NCBI GenBank assembly: GCA_017592775.1 | Contig: JAGFNJ010000004.1 | Span: 1-64,000 of the forward strand | Reading direction: 5' to 3' | Source: Candidatus Accumulibacter conexus | GTDB taxonomy: Bacteria > Pseudomonadota > Gammaproteobacteria > Burkholderiales > Rhodocyclaceae | Length of the DNA stretch: 64,000 bases | Shown: piece by piece, positions 1 to 9,900 of the stretch | How positions within the stretch are numbered: the first letter of the stretch is position 1 | Layout of the letters: every line of letters starts with the position of its first letter | Made by a program: the position numbers and the translations under genes | The notes under the pieces: generated by a model | Databases searched by the model: none | The model's input: the letters and a program-made list of their open reading frames with translations, nothing else | Told to the model about the DNA's origin: nothing

Positions 1-96
1 TACGAAGAACAACAGCGCCAACGAAATATCGCCGCACTCAAGCGCCGCGCCGCCGCGCTCGGCTTCCAGATTAACCCGTTGCAGGCAGCCGCATGA
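1..96 (+). CDS. 3' end of an unidentified gene (possible transposase C-terminus)
   Basis: Frame 1 is open from the window edge to a TGA at 94-96, giving the last 31 residues of a protein. The tail is basic and helical (QRQRNIAALKRRAAALGF) and ends in LQAAA. Short basic tails with an RRAxxLGF-like stretch occur at the C-terminus of some insertion-sequence transposases, but 31 residues do not allow a family assignment. The gene runs toward hemL, which lies on the opposite strand 50 bases downstream. No terminal inverted repeat could be recognised between 97 and 145. Partial only because the window starts inside it. Confidence 0.45.
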   Translation, partial: YEEQQRQRNIAALKRRAAALGFQINPLQAAA

Positions 97-145
97 AAAC
101 GGTCGCCTTCAGTTCTGTTTCTTGAGAGCCGCCGCGCGACAGGCC

Positions 146-1426
146 TCACCAGTCGCGAAAGACCTCCGCGGCGGCAGCCACCGTCGCCGCGATGTCGTCG
201 GCCGAGTGCGCCGCCGAGACGAAGCCGGCTTCGAAAGCCGACGGAGCGAAATAGTGGCCGGCGGTGAGCATGGCGTGGAAGAAGCGCTTGAAGTCCTGCT
301 GCTCCGACTGCATCACTTCGGCGTAGCTCTGCGGACAGGCGGAACGGAAGTAGATGCCGAACATGCCACCGATCGACTGCGCTGAAAAGGACACGCCGTT
401 GCGGGCGGCAGCCGCAGCCAGGCCGTCGCAGAGGCCGCGCGTGCGTGCCGCCAGTTGTTCGTGGAAACCCTCGGTCTGCAGCAGTCGCAGCGTCGCCAGG
501 CCGGCAGCCACCGCCACCGGGTTGCCCGACAGCGTGCCCGCCTGGTACACCGGGCCGAGCGGCGCGATGCTGGCCATGATGTCGCGCCGGCCGCCGAAGG
601 CGCCGACCGGCATGCCGCCGCCGATCACCTTGCCCAGCGTCGTCAGGTCGGGAGTGATGCCGTAGAGGCCCTGCGCGCCCCGCGGGCCGACGCGAAAGCC
701 GGTCATCACTTCGTCGAAGATCAGCACCGCTCCGTGCCGGCTGCACTGTTCGCGCAAGGTCTGCAGGAACGGCGGGCGCGGCGCGATCAGGTTCATGTTG
801 CCGGCGACCGGCTCGACGATCACCGCCGCGATGCGCTCGCCATGGGCTTCGAAGGCCGCGGCGACCTGCTCGCTGTCGTTGTAGTCGAGGACCATCGTGT
901 GCTGCGCCAGATCGGCGGGAACACCGGCCGAACTCGGGTTGCCGAGGGTGAGCAGCCCCGACCCCGCCTTCACCAGCAGACTGTCGGAGTGGCCGTGGTA
1001 GCAGCCCTCGAACTTGAGCAGCAGGTCGCGGCCGGTGAAGCCACGCGCGAGACGGATGGCGCTCATCGTCGCCTCGGTGCCGGAACTGACCAGGCGCACC
1101 ATTTCGAGTGACGGCAGCAGCTGGCACAGGAGTTCCGCCATGTCGACCTCGCTCTCGGTCGGCGCGCCGAACGACAGGCCTCCGAGCGCCGCCTCGCGGA
1201 CGGCGGCAACGACCGCGGGATGGGCATGGCCGAGGATCAGAGGCCCCCACGAGCCGACATAGTCGATGTAGCTGGCACCGTCGGCGTCGGTGACGCGCGC
1301 GCCGGCACCGGCGACGAAGAAGCGCGGCGTGCCGCCGACCGAGCGAAACGCCCGCACCGGCGAATTGACGCCACCCGGAATGTGCTCCTGCGCACGTTCA
1401 AACAGTTGCTGGTTGCGTGAATTCAC
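146..1426 (-). CDS. hemL: Glutamate-1-semialdehyde 2,1-aminomutase
   Basis: PLP-dependent cytosolic enzyme that converts glutamate-1-semialdehyde to 5-aminolevulinate, the committed C5 step of tetrapyrrole synthesis. The 426-residue protein has the full family length. Visible signatures are the N-terminal [13 protein letters not shown], the PLP-site lysine in [19 protein letters not shown] and the [11 protein letters not shown] loop. The chosen start is GTG at 1426, giving [13 protein letters not shown], the usual N-terminus; an upstream ATG at 1465 would add an atypical leader. The start lies inside the 3' end of thiE (29-base overlap), so translation is probably coupled to thiE. Last gene of thiD-thiE-hemL. 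Confidence 0.96.
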   Translation of the reverse strand: MNSRNQQLFERAQEHIPGGVNSPVRAFRSVGGTPRFFVAGAGARVTDADGASYIDYVGSWGPLILGHAHPAVVAAVREAALGGLSFGAPTESEVDMAELLCQLLPSLEMVRLVSSGTEATMSAIRLARGFTGRDLLLKFEGCYHGHSDSLLVKAGSGLLTLGNPSSAGVPADLAQHTMVLDYNDSEQVAAAFEAHGERIAAVIVEPVAGNMNLIAPRPPFLQTLREQCSRHGAVLIFDEVMTGFRVGPRGAQGLYGITPDLTTLGKVIGGGMPVGAFGGRRDIMASIAPLGPVYQAGTLSGNPVAVAAGLATLRLLQTEGFHEQLAARTRGLCDGLAAAAARNGVSFSAQSIGGMFGIYFRSACPQSYAEVMQSEQQDFKRFFHAMLTAGHYFAPSAFEAGFVSAAHSADDIAATVAAAAEVFRDW

Positions 1427-2060
1427 GTGGCTTGTCCTCGAACAGGGATTGGTAGGCTGCGGCACGCGCCTGCACGTCGGCGGCCACGAAAAGATCGCTG
1501 ATCACCGCCAGCATGTCGGCTCCGGCAGCCAGCAGCGGTGGCGCGTTGCCCAGCGCGATGCCGCCGATGGCACAGCTCGGCACGCCGAGTTCGGCGCGAC
1601 AGCGGGCAAACAGCGACAGCGCCGCCTGCGCGGCGAGCGGCTTGGTGGCCGACGGATAGACGGCGCCGAAGGCGACGTAATCGGCTCCGGCCGACACCGC
1701 GGCCCGCGCCCGTGCGAAATCGCCGTAACATGAAGCGCCGAGCAGGCAGCCGGCGGGCAGCGCCTGGCGGGCGGCAGCGAGGTCGCCGTCGCTGGCGCCG
1801 AGGTGCACGCCGTCGGCTGCGACCGCCAGCGCCAGCGCCAGGTCGTCGTTGATCAGCAGACGAGCGCCAAACTGGCGGCACAGCCGGCGCAGGGCGCGCG
1901 CAGTCGCCAGCCGGCTGGCGGCATCGGCATCCTTGTCCCGATACTGCACCAGACGCGCGCCACCGCGCAGTGCCGCCGCGATGACCGCGAGATCGCCGTC
2001 GGCGCCGAGCCCATCCGGGGTGATCGCGTAAAGGCCGCGCAGCGGCTGCCCTTCAGTCAT
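1398..2060 (-). CDS. thiE: Thiamine-phosphate synthase
   Basis: Condenses HMP-pyrophosphate with thiazole phosphate to thiamine monophosphate. The 220-residue TIM-barrel protein shows GLYAITPD at the N-terminus, the substrate-binding [25 protein letters not shown] and the phosphate-binding [10 protein letters not shown] loop. ATG at 2060 was chosen because it gives the family N-terminus; it overlaps the thiD stop by 8 bases. The upstream partner ThiD supplies HMP-PP. No thiazole-synthesis gene (thiG, thiS, thiO) is present in the window. Confidence 0.94.
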   Translation of the reverse strand: MTEGQPLRGLYAITPDGLGADGDLAVIAAALRGGARLVQYRDKDADAASRLATARALRRLCRQFGARLLINDDLALALAVAADGVHLGASDGDLAAARQALPAGCLLGASCYGDFARARAAVSAGADYVAFGAVYPSATKPLAAQAALSLFARCRAELGVPSCAIGGIALGNAPPLLAAGADMLAVISDLFVAADVQARAAAYQSLFEDKPREFTQPATV

Positions 2061-2931
2061 CGAGCACCACACGCGGCGGGCGGCTGGCAAAGAAGCGATC
2101 GGGAATGAACTGGCCCTTGCCCGGTCGGAAGCCGGCCGCCAGCGCCCGCCACGTGTAATCCTGCGCGGCCGCGACCGCATCCTCCACGGCCAGACCGCAA
2201 GCCAGCTTGGCGGCGATCGCCGAGGCGAGCGTGCAACCCGATCCATGGTAGCTGCCGGGCAGGCGGTTCCAGGCATCGCTGCGCACCAGTCCGACACCCT
2301 GCCGATAGAGCGTGTTGATCACGCGCTCGGTGTTGGCGTGCGTGCCGGTAAGCAGCACGTGCAGGCATCCCAGATCGAGCAGTTGCTGCGCGCAATCGGC
2401 AAGGGTCGGTTGCAGCCTGTCGTCACCTTCGTCACCTTCGTCACCCTCGTCGAAGCCACCCGTTCCATGTACCAGGCGACGAGCCTCGAGCGAGTTGGGG
2501 GTGAGGATCGTCGTCACGGGCAGCAGCAGTTCGCAGAGGCCGGCGATCATCTCGTCGTCGGCGAACTCGTCACCCCTGCCGGACGCGAGAACGGGATCGA
2601 CGATCAGCGGCAAGGCAGGATAGTCGGCGACGATACCGGCGATCACGGCGATGTTCTCTATGCTGCCGAGAAGACCGATCTTGAACGCCGCCACCGGCAT
2701 GTCCTCGAGCAGCGTGCGCGCCTGTTCCTCGACGCTGGCGGCATCGACGGCGAGAACGCTGGCGACGCCGACCGTATCCTGGACGGTCAGCGCCGTCAGC
2801 ACCGACAAGGGGTGGCAACCCAACGCCGACAAGGTCATCAGGTCGGCCTGCATCCCCGCCCCGCCGGATGGATCGCTGGCGGCAAAGGTGAGGACGATCG
2901 GCGGCGACGGCGTTGCAGAGCGCTGGTTCAT
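2053..2931 (-). CDS. thiD: Hydroxymethylpyrimidine/phosphomethylpyrimidine kinase
   Basis: Ribokinase-fold kinase that phosphorylates HMP and HMP-P to HMP-PP for thiamine synthesis. The 292-residue product has the N-terminal [16 protein letters not shown], the LTALTVQDT segment, the [10 protein letters not shown] loop and the catalytic [15 protein letters not shown] near the C-terminus. An insertion reading [10 protein letters not shown], encoded by a 9-base tandem repeat, sits in the middle and slightly lengthens the protein. It is the first gene of thiD-thiE-hemL and diverges from the rubredoxin gene. No TPP riboswitch signature (CUGAGA core) was found in the 117 bases upstream. Confidence 0.95.
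   Translation of the reverse strand: MNQRSATPSPPIVLTFAASDPSGGAGMQADLMTLSALGCHPLSVLTALTVQDTVGVASVLAVDAASVEEQARTLLEDMPVAAFKIGLLGSIENIAVIAGIVADYPALPLIVDPVLASGRGDEFADDEMIAGLCELLLPVTTILTPNSLEARRLVHGTGGFDEGDEGDEGDDRLQPTLADCAQQLLDLGCLHVLLTGTHANTERVINTLYRQGVGLVRSDAWNRLPGSYHGSGCTLASAIAAKLACGLAVEDAVAAAQDYTWRALAAGFRPGKGQFIPDRFFASRPPRVVLDD
2422..2448. repeat. 9-base tandem repeat inside thiD
   Basis: Three consecutive units gtcaccttc, gtcaccttc, gtcaccctc encode an acidic D-E-G triplet repeat on the minus strand within ThiD. Because the unit is a multiple of three, slippage would add or remove Asp-Glu-Gly without breaking the frame. The expected position is a surface loop, but this is inferred. Confidence 0.85.
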
Positions 2932-3048
2932 GACGGGGCGATGGCCTCGGCTGCCGGTATCGGAGGAGAAACCCTTGGCATCAACACCGGGGATTGGCTA
3001 GAATCGATGCGTTTCTCCGACGATTTTACTCGAAATTCCATACCCGCC

Positions 3049-3237
3049 ATGCACAGTGACAGTTACGAGCAGTATCAGACCTGGATGTGTCTCACCTGCG
3101 GCTTCATTTACGATGAAGCGGCCGGCCTGCCGGATGACGGCATTCCGGCCGGCACGCGCTGGCGCGACCTGCCGATCAACTGGACCTGTCCGGAATGCGG
3201 GGCGCGCAAGGAAGACTTCGAGATGGTCGAAATCTGA
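3049..3237 (+). CDS. rubA: Rubredoxin
   Basis: Small cytosolic one-electron carrier with a single Fe(Cys)4 centre. The 62-residue protein has both iron-binding knuckles, CLTCGFIYD (residues 14-17) and CPECG (47-50), with the typical spacing and the DDGIPAGTRWRDLP linker. ATG at 3049 gives a slight N-terminal extension over the minimal domain; an in-frame ATG at 3007 would lengthen it by 14 residues and is less likely. It lies between divergent thiD and the pil chemosensory operon. The electron partner is not evident here. Confidence 0.95.
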   Translation: MHSDSYEQYQTWMCLTCGFIYDEAAGLPDDGIPAGTRWRDLPINWTCPECGARKEDFEMVEI

Positions 3238-3248
3238 GCACAATGCGG

Positions 3249-3254
3249 TATAGT
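3249..3254 (+). promoter_or_regulatory. Possible -10 element for the pilG operon
   Basis: TATAGT in the 95-base gap between rubA and pilG matches the sigma-70 -10 consensus at 5 of 6 positions. No convincing -35 hexamer is found 16-18 bases upstream, where the rubA coding end lies. The pil genes could also be read through from rubA. Confidence 0.3.
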
Positions 3255-3332
3255 ACCGGCGGCAGGAAATGATGAGGATTCCGGGGCTTGGACAGCTCAT
3301 GACGATCACCCGGAACGTACTGGAGGAGAGAG

Positions 3333-3728
3333 TTGGCTGAAGCTGACAAGCTGCGCGGTGTCAAGGTGATGGTCATCGACGACAGCAACACGATCCGGCG
3401 CAGCGCCGAGATTTTTCTCGTGCAGGCAGGCTGCCAGGTATTGCTCGCCGAAGATGGTTTCGACGCGCTGGCGAAGGTGGCCGATCACCAGCCGGAGGTG
3501 ATTTTCTGCGATATCGTCATGCCACGGCTCGATGGCTACCAGACCTGCGCCCTGATCAAGAAGAATCAGCGTTTCCGCTCGACACCGGTGATCATGCTGT
3601 CGTCGCGCGACGGTCTTTTCGACCGCGCCCGTGGCCGCATGGTCGGCTCGGACCATTATCTGACGAAGCCGTTCACCAAGGACAGCCTGCTGCAGACTGT
3701 CGCCGCCTTCGCGCCGGCAGCGGCCTGA
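3333..3728 (+). CDS. pilG: Twitching motility response regulator PilG (CheY-like)
   Basis: Stand-alone receiver domain of the Pil-Chp chemosensory pathway that controls type IV pilus function. The 131 residues contain the acidic pocket VIDDS (Asp16-17), the phospho-acceptor Asp60 in FCDIVMPRLDGYQ, the conserved Ser/Thr in IMLSS and the lysine in YLTKPF. Translation starts at a TTG (3333), supported by a strong GGAGGAG ribosome site at 3321-3327. First gene of pilG-pilH-pilI-pilJ-chpA. In Pseudomonas PilG is phosphorylated by ChpA and promotes pilus extension and cAMP signalling; the role here is by homology and context. Confidence 0.92.
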   Translation: MAEADKLRGVKVMVIDDSNTIRRSAEIFLVQAGCQVLLAEDGFDALAKVADHQPEVIFCDIVMPRLDGYQTCALIKKNQRFRSTPVIMLSSRDGLFDRARGRMVGSDHYLTKPFTKDSLLQTVAAFAPAAA

Positions 3729-3778
3729 ACGAACGGCAGCGTGTCCACCGGTACGGCTACTTGCAGAGGCCAGGCGCG

Positions 3779-4141
3779 ATGACCATCAGGAAGATCCTCG
3801 TCGTTGATGATTCACCAACCGAACGCTACGTCCTCAATGAACTGCTGACCAGCAACGGTTACCAGGTCATTACCGCTGAAAACGGGGAAGAAGGAATCGC
3901 CAAGGCGCGCAGCGAACTGCCCGACCTGATCCTGATGGACGTCGTCATGCCCGGCCTCAATGGCTACCAGGCGACAAGGACGCTGACACGCGATCCGGCG
4001 ACACGCAGCATTCCGGTCATCGTATGCACGACCAAAGGCCAGGAAACCGACAAGATCTGGGGTTTGCGTCAGGGCGCCCACGACTACATGGTCAAGCCCG
4101 TGAACGGCCAGGAGTTGCTGGCCAAGATCGCAGCCCTGTGA
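3779..4141 (+). CDS. pilH: Twitching motility response regulator PilH (CheY-like)
   Basis: Second receiver-only protein of the Chp system, 120 residues. Landmarks are VVDDSPTERYVL (Asp10-11), phospho-acceptor Asp54 in LILMDVVMPGLNGYQATR, VCTTKGQ and the lysine in YMVKPV. ATG at 3779 was preferred over an in-frame ATG at 3761 because it gives the family MTIRKILVVDDS start. It follows pilG by 50 bases and precedes the CheW-like gene by 15. In Pseudomonas PilH favours retraction and may act as a phosphate sink. Confidence 0.92.
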   Translation: MTIRKILVVDDSPTERYVLNELLTSNGYQVITAENGEEGIAKARSELPDLILMDVVMPGLNGYQATRTLTRDPATRSIPVIVCTTKGQETDKIWGLRQGAHDYMVKPVNGQELLAKIAAL

Positions 4142-4156
4142 AATGGTAGCCGACGA

Positions 4157-4666
4157 ATGAGCAAGAAGATCCGACTGCATGAGTTTCAGTCCTACCTGGC
4201 GGCACGTCTTGCCGGCACGAGCACGCAGACGGCGGCGGGACTGCTGGGCGTGCAGGCAGGCGCGGACTACTGGCTGCTCGACCTGGCGGACTCGGGCGAG
4301 ATCGTGCCGCTGACGCTGCTGACCGCGGTGCCACTGACCAAACCCTGGTTCGCTGGCCTCGCCAACATACGCGGCAACCTGTACTCGGTGGTCGACCTGG
4401 CAGCCTTCACCGGCAAGGAGGCCACGCCCCGCAACAGCAGCTCGCGGCTGCTCCTGATCGGCACCCGACATGGCAGCAACGCCGCCCTGCTGGTGAACCG
4501 CATGATCGGCCTGCGCAATGTCGACGCGCTGACTCCGGAACCCGCAACCGACGACGCCCCGGCCTGGGCGCCGGAGCTCTATGCTGACAACGAGGGCCGG
4601 TGCTGGAAGAAGCTCAAGGTGCGCGAACTGTTGGCCGACGAGAACTTCATGGACATAGCCGCTTGA
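4157..4666 (+). CDS. pilI: CheW-like coupling protein PilI
   Basis: Adaptor that links the receptor PilJ to the kinase ChpA. The 169-residue protein is one CheW domain: VQAGADYWLLDLADSGEIVPL, then AGLANIRGNLYSVVDLAAF, the usual RG-x-hydrophobic region at about residues 70-85, and a C-terminal KKLKVRELLADENFMDI. The cytosolic protein sits between the receiver genes and the receptor gene, the standard Pil-Chp order. Confidence 0.9.
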   Translation: MSKKIRLHEFQSYLAARLAGTSTQTAAGLLGVQAGADYWLLDLADSGEIVPLTLLTAVPLTKPWFAGLANIRGNLYSVVDLAAFTGKEATPRNSSSRLLLIGTRHGSNAALLVNRMIGLRNVDALTPEPATDDAPAWAPELYADNEGRCWKKLKVRELLADENFMDIAA

Positions 4667-4738
4667 GCCGGCTGCAGATCACGGGGCACGTGACGACGAG
4701 TCTGTTCTTCGTCGTGGGAACGTAACCGGAGGAGGAAG

Positions 4739-6913
4739 ATGACGTTCAAACTCAAGCTGCCGGCCTTCCTGTCGCGCCTGCAGGACGCGGCGGGTGAAAC
4801 GCTGCCGACCCGCACGATTCTCGATACGGGAGCGCCGGCCAAGGGGAGGCGGCCGATTCCCTGGTCGACGGCCTTGCTGCACCTGTCCCGCCTGCCGGTT
4901 GCCAAGCGGCTGCAGATCCTTGGCGGCGCCCTCGTTCTCGTCATGCTGGTGATTGCGGTCGTCGTCTATCGCGACAACCGGCAGGCGGGCTACAACGCCG
5001 CCTACATCGCGACGGCTGGCGACATGCGCATGCTCTCGCAGCGGCTGGCCAAGGCGTCGAGCCTGGCCCTGCTCGGCGATCCGGCGGCATTCCGGCAGCT
5101 GCGCGAGTCGCGTGACAGCTTTGCCGGCAACATCGAAAGGTTGAGCAACGGCGGTGAGCTGGCGTCCGGCTGGGTGCCGCCATCACCGGGCCGCGTTCAG
5201 CCGCAACTCCAGGCACTGGCGGCGGTGTGGGAGAAGACCGACCGCAATGCCGCCCGTCTCCTCGAAATGGAGAAGAACCTGGTTTCACTCGGCAAGGAAG
5301 TCGCCTCGATCAACGACCGCAATCCGCAACTGCTCGACTTGGCAGAACAGCTCGCCGCAGTCAAGTTGCAGGGCAACGCCAGTACGCGTGACATCGCGGC
5401 GGCCAACCAGCTCGTGATGCTGACGCAACGGATCGCCAAGAATGCGAACGCGCTCCTGCTCGGCGATGCGATCGACCCGGAAGTCGCCTTCCTCCTCGGC
5501 AAGGACACCAATACCTTCCGCGATACGGTGCACGCCCTCGGCAAGGGCAGCGAGTCGCTGCGCATTGCCCCGACGACCGACCCCGAAGCCAAGGCCAAGC
5601 TGGTCGAACTCGACGCCAGCTTCGCCGATTACCGGACGGCGGTGGGTGGCATCCTCGGCAACATGCAGCGCCTGATCATCGCCAAGCAGGCAGGCTCGCA
5701 GATCTTTCGCGACAGTGAGGAACTGCTGCAGGTCACCGACCAGCTGGCACAGGCATACCAGGATCGGGGACTGAACCGCGCCCTCTACGGCCTCCTGATG
5801 GTCGTGCTGATCGGCCTGGCGATTGGACTGGCCGTGCTGCTGGCAAGAACCTACCTCGCCGAAAGCAAGCGGCAGGCTGAGGAAGCCGAACGCGGCAGGC
5901 GCGACACCGAGGCCATCAACCGGCAGAACCAGGACGCGATCCTGCGCCTGATGAATGAGCTGGGCGATCTGGCCGACGGTGATCTGACGGTGACGGCGAC
6001 GGTCTCCGAGGACATCACCGGTGCCATCGCCGACTCGATCAACTACACCATCGAAGAGTTGCGTCTTCTGGTGGGGCGCATCAACGATGCCGCCGGCCGC
6101 GTGACGCAGGCAACCGAACTGGCGCAGCAGACCTCGAGCGAACTGCTCGCCGCTGCCGAGCGCCAGGCAGCGGAGATCAAGTCGGCCGGTCAGTCGGTCC
6201 TCGGCGTGGCGTCGACGATGACCGGCGTCTCCGGCGACGCGAAGCAGTCGGCCAAGGTCGCGCGGCAGTCGCTGGCAGCCGCCGGCAAGGGGGCGCAGGC
6301 CGTCGAGGATTCGATCACCGGCATGAATCGCATCCGCGAGCAGATCCAGGAGACCTCCAAGCGGATCAAGCGTCTCGGTGAATCCTCGCAGGAGATCGGC
6401 GAGATCGTCGAGCTGATCTCGGACATCACCGAGCAGACCAACGTCCTGGCGCTGAACGCCGCCATCCAGGCTGCCTCGGCTGGCGAGGCCGGACGCGGCT
6501 TCACGGTCGTCGCCGAGGAAGTGCAAAGGCTCGCCGAACGCTCCGCCGAGGCAACGAAGCAGATCGGAGCGATCGTCAGGACGATCCAGACGGATACCCA
6601 GGACACGGTTTCGGCGATGGAAGAGTCGACCCGCGGCGTCGTCGAGGGAGCCCGGCTGTCCGATGCCGCTGGCCAGGCGCTGGCGGAGATCGGCGCGGTG
6701 ACGAGAACACTGACCGACCTGATCGAGAACATCTCGGGCGCCACCCGCCAGGCCGCCGATTCGGCAACCAGGGTGGCGCGCAAGATGCAGGAAATCCTTC
6801 TGGTCACCGGGCAGACGACTGCCGGAACGCAGAAGACGGCGACGGCGATCGGCGAACTGGCCGGACTGGCGACCGAACTCAAGGGCTCGGTGGCCGGCTT
6901 CAAGGTCTCCTGA
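4739..6913 (+). CDS. pilJ: Methyl-accepting chemotaxis protein PilJ
   Basis: Inner-membrane receptor of the pilus chemosensory array, 724 residues. A membrane segment at about 60-82 follows a cytosolic N-terminus. Two related periplasmic modules start at about 90 ([17 protein letters not shown]) and 225 ([17 protein letters not shown]), the duplicated PilJ-type ligand domain. A second membrane segment is near 345-370. It is followed by a coiled coil and the signalling tip [32 protein letters not shown] site precedes the ATG. No CheR or CheB homologue is encoded nearby, although the cytosolic bundle resembles methylated receptors. Confidence 0.93.
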   Translation: MTFKLKLPAFLSRLQDAAGETLPTRTILDTGAPAKGRRPIPWSTALLHLSRLPVAKRLQILGGALVLVMLVIAVVVYRDNRQAGYNAAYIATAGDMRMLSQRLAKASSLALLGDPAAFRQLRESRDSFAGNIERLSNGGELASGWVPPSPGRVQPQLQALAAVWEKTDRNAARLLEMEKNLVSLGKEVASINDRNPQLLDLAEQLAAVKLQGNASTRDIAAANQLVMLTQRIAKNANALLLGDAIDPEVAFLLGKDTNTFRDTVHALGKGSESLRIAPTTDPEAKAKLVELDASFADYRTAVGGILGNMQRLIIAKQAGSQIFRDSEELLQVTDQLAQAYQDRGLNRALYGLLMVVLIGLAIGLAVLLARTYLAESKRQAEEAERGRRDTEAINRQNQDAILRLMNELGDLADGDLTVTATVSEDITGAIADSINYTIEELRLLVGRINDAAGRVTQATELAQQTSSELLAAAERQAAEIKSAGQSVLGVASTMTGVSGDAKQSAKVARQSLAAAGKGAQAVEDSITGMNRIREQIQETSKRIKRLGESSQEIGEIVELISDITEQTNVLALNAAIQAASAGEAGRGFTVVAEEVQRLAERSAEATKQIGAIVRTIQTDTQDTVSAMEESTRGVVEGARLSDAAGQALAEIGAVTRTLTDLIENISGATRQAADSATRVARKMQEILLVTGQTTAGTQKTATAIGELAGLATELKGSVAGFKVS

Positions 6914-6939
6914 GTGCCTGACTGGAGAGATTGCCGCGG

Positions 6940-9900
6940 ATGAATGCCCCGACTGATTTCGACATCGGCCCGCTGACCTGGGTCAAGAGCGAGATAGACC
7001 TCGCGCTCGACCGCGCCGAGCAGGCGCTGCAGGGTTTCCCTGCCGACAGCCCTGACGCTCAGGGAGATCGCCAGCAGATCAGGTTCTGCCGGACGCACCT
7101 GCACCAGGTCCAGGGGGCGCTGACGATCGTCGGCCTCGACGGCGTCACGCAGGTGGCAGAGGCGATGGAGTTCCTCCTCGAAGTGCTGGAGAAGCAGCAG
7201 CAGCCGGTCGATGCCGCAGCGGTCAGCCTCGTTCATCGCTCCCTGACGGCTCTCCGCCACTATCTCGACGACCTGATCAGCGGCCAGCCCAATCAGCCCC
7301 TGCGCCTGCTGCCGCTCTACCGCGAGCTGCAGGCGGCACGCGGACAGAGCCGGGTGATGGCAAGCGATCTCTTCTTTCCCGACCTGCGCGTACGCCCCCC
7401 GGCGCGCAGCACAGCAGCACAGCAGCTCGAACGCAGCGCGTTCGAGCACCGTCTGCGGCAGCAGCGGGCGCATTTCCAGCGCGGCCTGCTGGCCTGGTTG
7501 CGCGCGCCGCGCGAGCGTGCCGGGGTAACCGAGATGCTGAGTGCCGTCAAGCGTATCGAGGCCATCCAGGAGATGCCCTCGGCACGTGCCTTCTGGTGGG
7601 TCGCGACGGCCTTCCTGACCGCCCTCGGCGAAGGCGCCCTGCCCCCGGATGCCGATGCCAGGCAGCTGTGCAGTCGCATCGACCTGCAGACGCGGCGCCT
7701 GCTGGAGGGTTCGAGCAATGTCGCCGAACGGCTGATGCGCGACGCGCTGTATTTGGTCGGCATCGCCAGAAGCAGCCATCGAACGGTGCAGAAGGTCAAG
7801 CAGGCCTACCGGCTGCCGGCCCTGATCGCAGCCGAGGTCGCGCCGGCACCGGTCGCCGAGGATGCGGTCCGGCGCCGTCTTCGCGACGCGATCACCGCTA
7901 CCGAAGAGGCGTGGAACCGCTTCTCGGCGGGGACCACGCAGGCGCTGCCCGTCTTCCGTGCCAACGCGGCAACGCTGGCTGCCGTCGCCGAGGAGGCCGG
8001 ACAACCCGACTTCCTGCGCCTGACCCGGGCGATCGCCGAGGTCGCCACCTTCCTCGGGCAGGCCCCTGCGCGCCACAGCGAAGCGCTGGCAATGGAGAAC
8101 GCGACGGCCATCCTGCTTGCCCAGAACGCGCAGGAGAACCTCCAGTATCTGGGCAGCAGCTTCACGCACCAGGTCGACGTGATGGCCGCCAGGATCCGCG
8201 ACTGCATCGCCGGCACACCGTTGCCGCCGGAGTCGGAGTTGCCGGCTCTCGACGAGATGTCGCGCCAGGCACAGGAAAAGATGCTCGTCGGCCAAGTCGC
8301 GCGCGAGATCACGAACAACCTCGCGCAGATCGAGCAGGTCCTCGACGGGTTCTTCCGCGACGCCGACAAGCGAGGCGATCTGGTACAGCTCGATGCGCCG
8401 TTGCGGCAGGTCATCGGCGCCCTGACGATGATGCGTCATGAGGGCGCAGTCGGCGTCCTGCGTCACTGCACGGCGGAAGTCGCGCGCTTCTCGGATCCGG
8501 CTTACGAACCACAACAGGCCGACTTCGAACGTTTGGCTGAGCAACTGTCGCTGATCGGTTTCTTCGTCGACGCCATGCAGACGGGCACCACGGACTTCGA
8601 CGCTTTCGTCAGCCGCATGCGGGCCAGCGGCGAGCCAGCCGCGGTCGAAGCCGAAGTCGCAACGGTCGAGCAGGAGGTCGAGCAGCAGAAGCGCGAAGCA
8701 CACGCGCTGCTCGTCGCACTCAAGGAACAGCCGAGCGATGTGGCGCTGCGGCAGGAGGTGGCGCAGAACCTGACCGCACTGCAGAAGGATGCCGACCTGG
8801 TTGCCGACAAGGAACTGGGACAGCAGGCGAAGCATGTGCTCTCGGCTCTGGCTGCCGGTGGCGACGCCGCGCCACAGATCGACGCGGCGATGGCCACCCT
8901 CAAGCCCGAGGTCCCGCTCGCGCCGCCACCCTCGGCGGAAACCATCCAGCTCTCACAGGCGACGGCGGAGGAAGTCGACGCCGAATTGCTGGGCATTTTC
9001 CTCGAGGAAGCCGACGAGGTCCTCGGCAGCATCCACGACAACCTGCAACTGCTCGAGCAGAAACCGCACGACGTCGAGGTTCTGACCGCCCTCCGGCGCT
9101 CGGTGCACACCCTCAAGGGCAGCGGGCGAATGGTCGGGCTGAAGGATCTCGGCGAGGCCGCGTGGTCGGTCGAGCAGGTCCTCAACCTCTGGCTGCGACA
9201 GGAACTGGAGGTGACAGCGCAGCTCCTCGACCTCCTCGGGCAGGCCTACGCAGCGTTCTCGGCCTGGGTCGAACATCTGAAGACCGGTCTCGGAGAGCTA
9301 CCCGACGTGCGCCGCATGTGCGCACTGGCTACAGCCATGCGCGAGGGTGACGACGCCGGACTGGCTGCGGCCGGTGACACCGTTGCCGTGACGGGCGTCG
9401 CCGAACGACCGGGTGGCGACGCCGCACCGACAACGGCGGCCGTCGCGACGGGGCCGGCGGTCGCGCCGGAACGTGCCCGCCTGTCGATCGCACCGGCATT
9501 GGTCGGCATCTTCCGCGATGAGGCAGCGACCCACCTCGCCACCCTGCAGCGCGAGTTCTCGAGCCTTGAAGGCGACCTGACGGCGCCATCGAGCCACGAA
9601 ATGTACCGCGCCGCGCACACCCTCGCCGGCATCGCTGGAACGGTCGGCCTGGCAGCCATCAAGCATCTCGGCCACGCACTGGAACTGGCCCTCGTGCGAC
9701 GGAATCATGCCGCCGATCGCGACAGCCTCGAGGCGATCGAGACCGTCCGGCAGGCGATCGCCGAACTGGCGCTGATGCTCGCCGATGTTGCCCGCGAGCA
9801 CGAGCCCGAGCCGATCCCCGGTCTGCTCGCGGCGCTCGATTCGCTTTACCCGGAACTGGCCGTAGAGGCGCGCGCCGAACCGCCCACAGCCACCGCCGAG

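Noticed and set aside
1-145. Insertion sequence end next to hemL
   Set aside because: Only 31 C-terminal residues are visible and no terminal inverted repeat or target duplication could be identified, so a mobile element is not claimed.
2932-3048. TPP riboswitch upstream of thiD
   Set aside because: The conserved CUGAGA and ACCUGAUC-like elements are not found on the minus strand in this gap.
6190-8835. Antisense open frame of about 880 codons over pilJ and chpA
   Set aside because: Shadow of well-supported chemosensory genes; no ribosome site and no recognisable domain.
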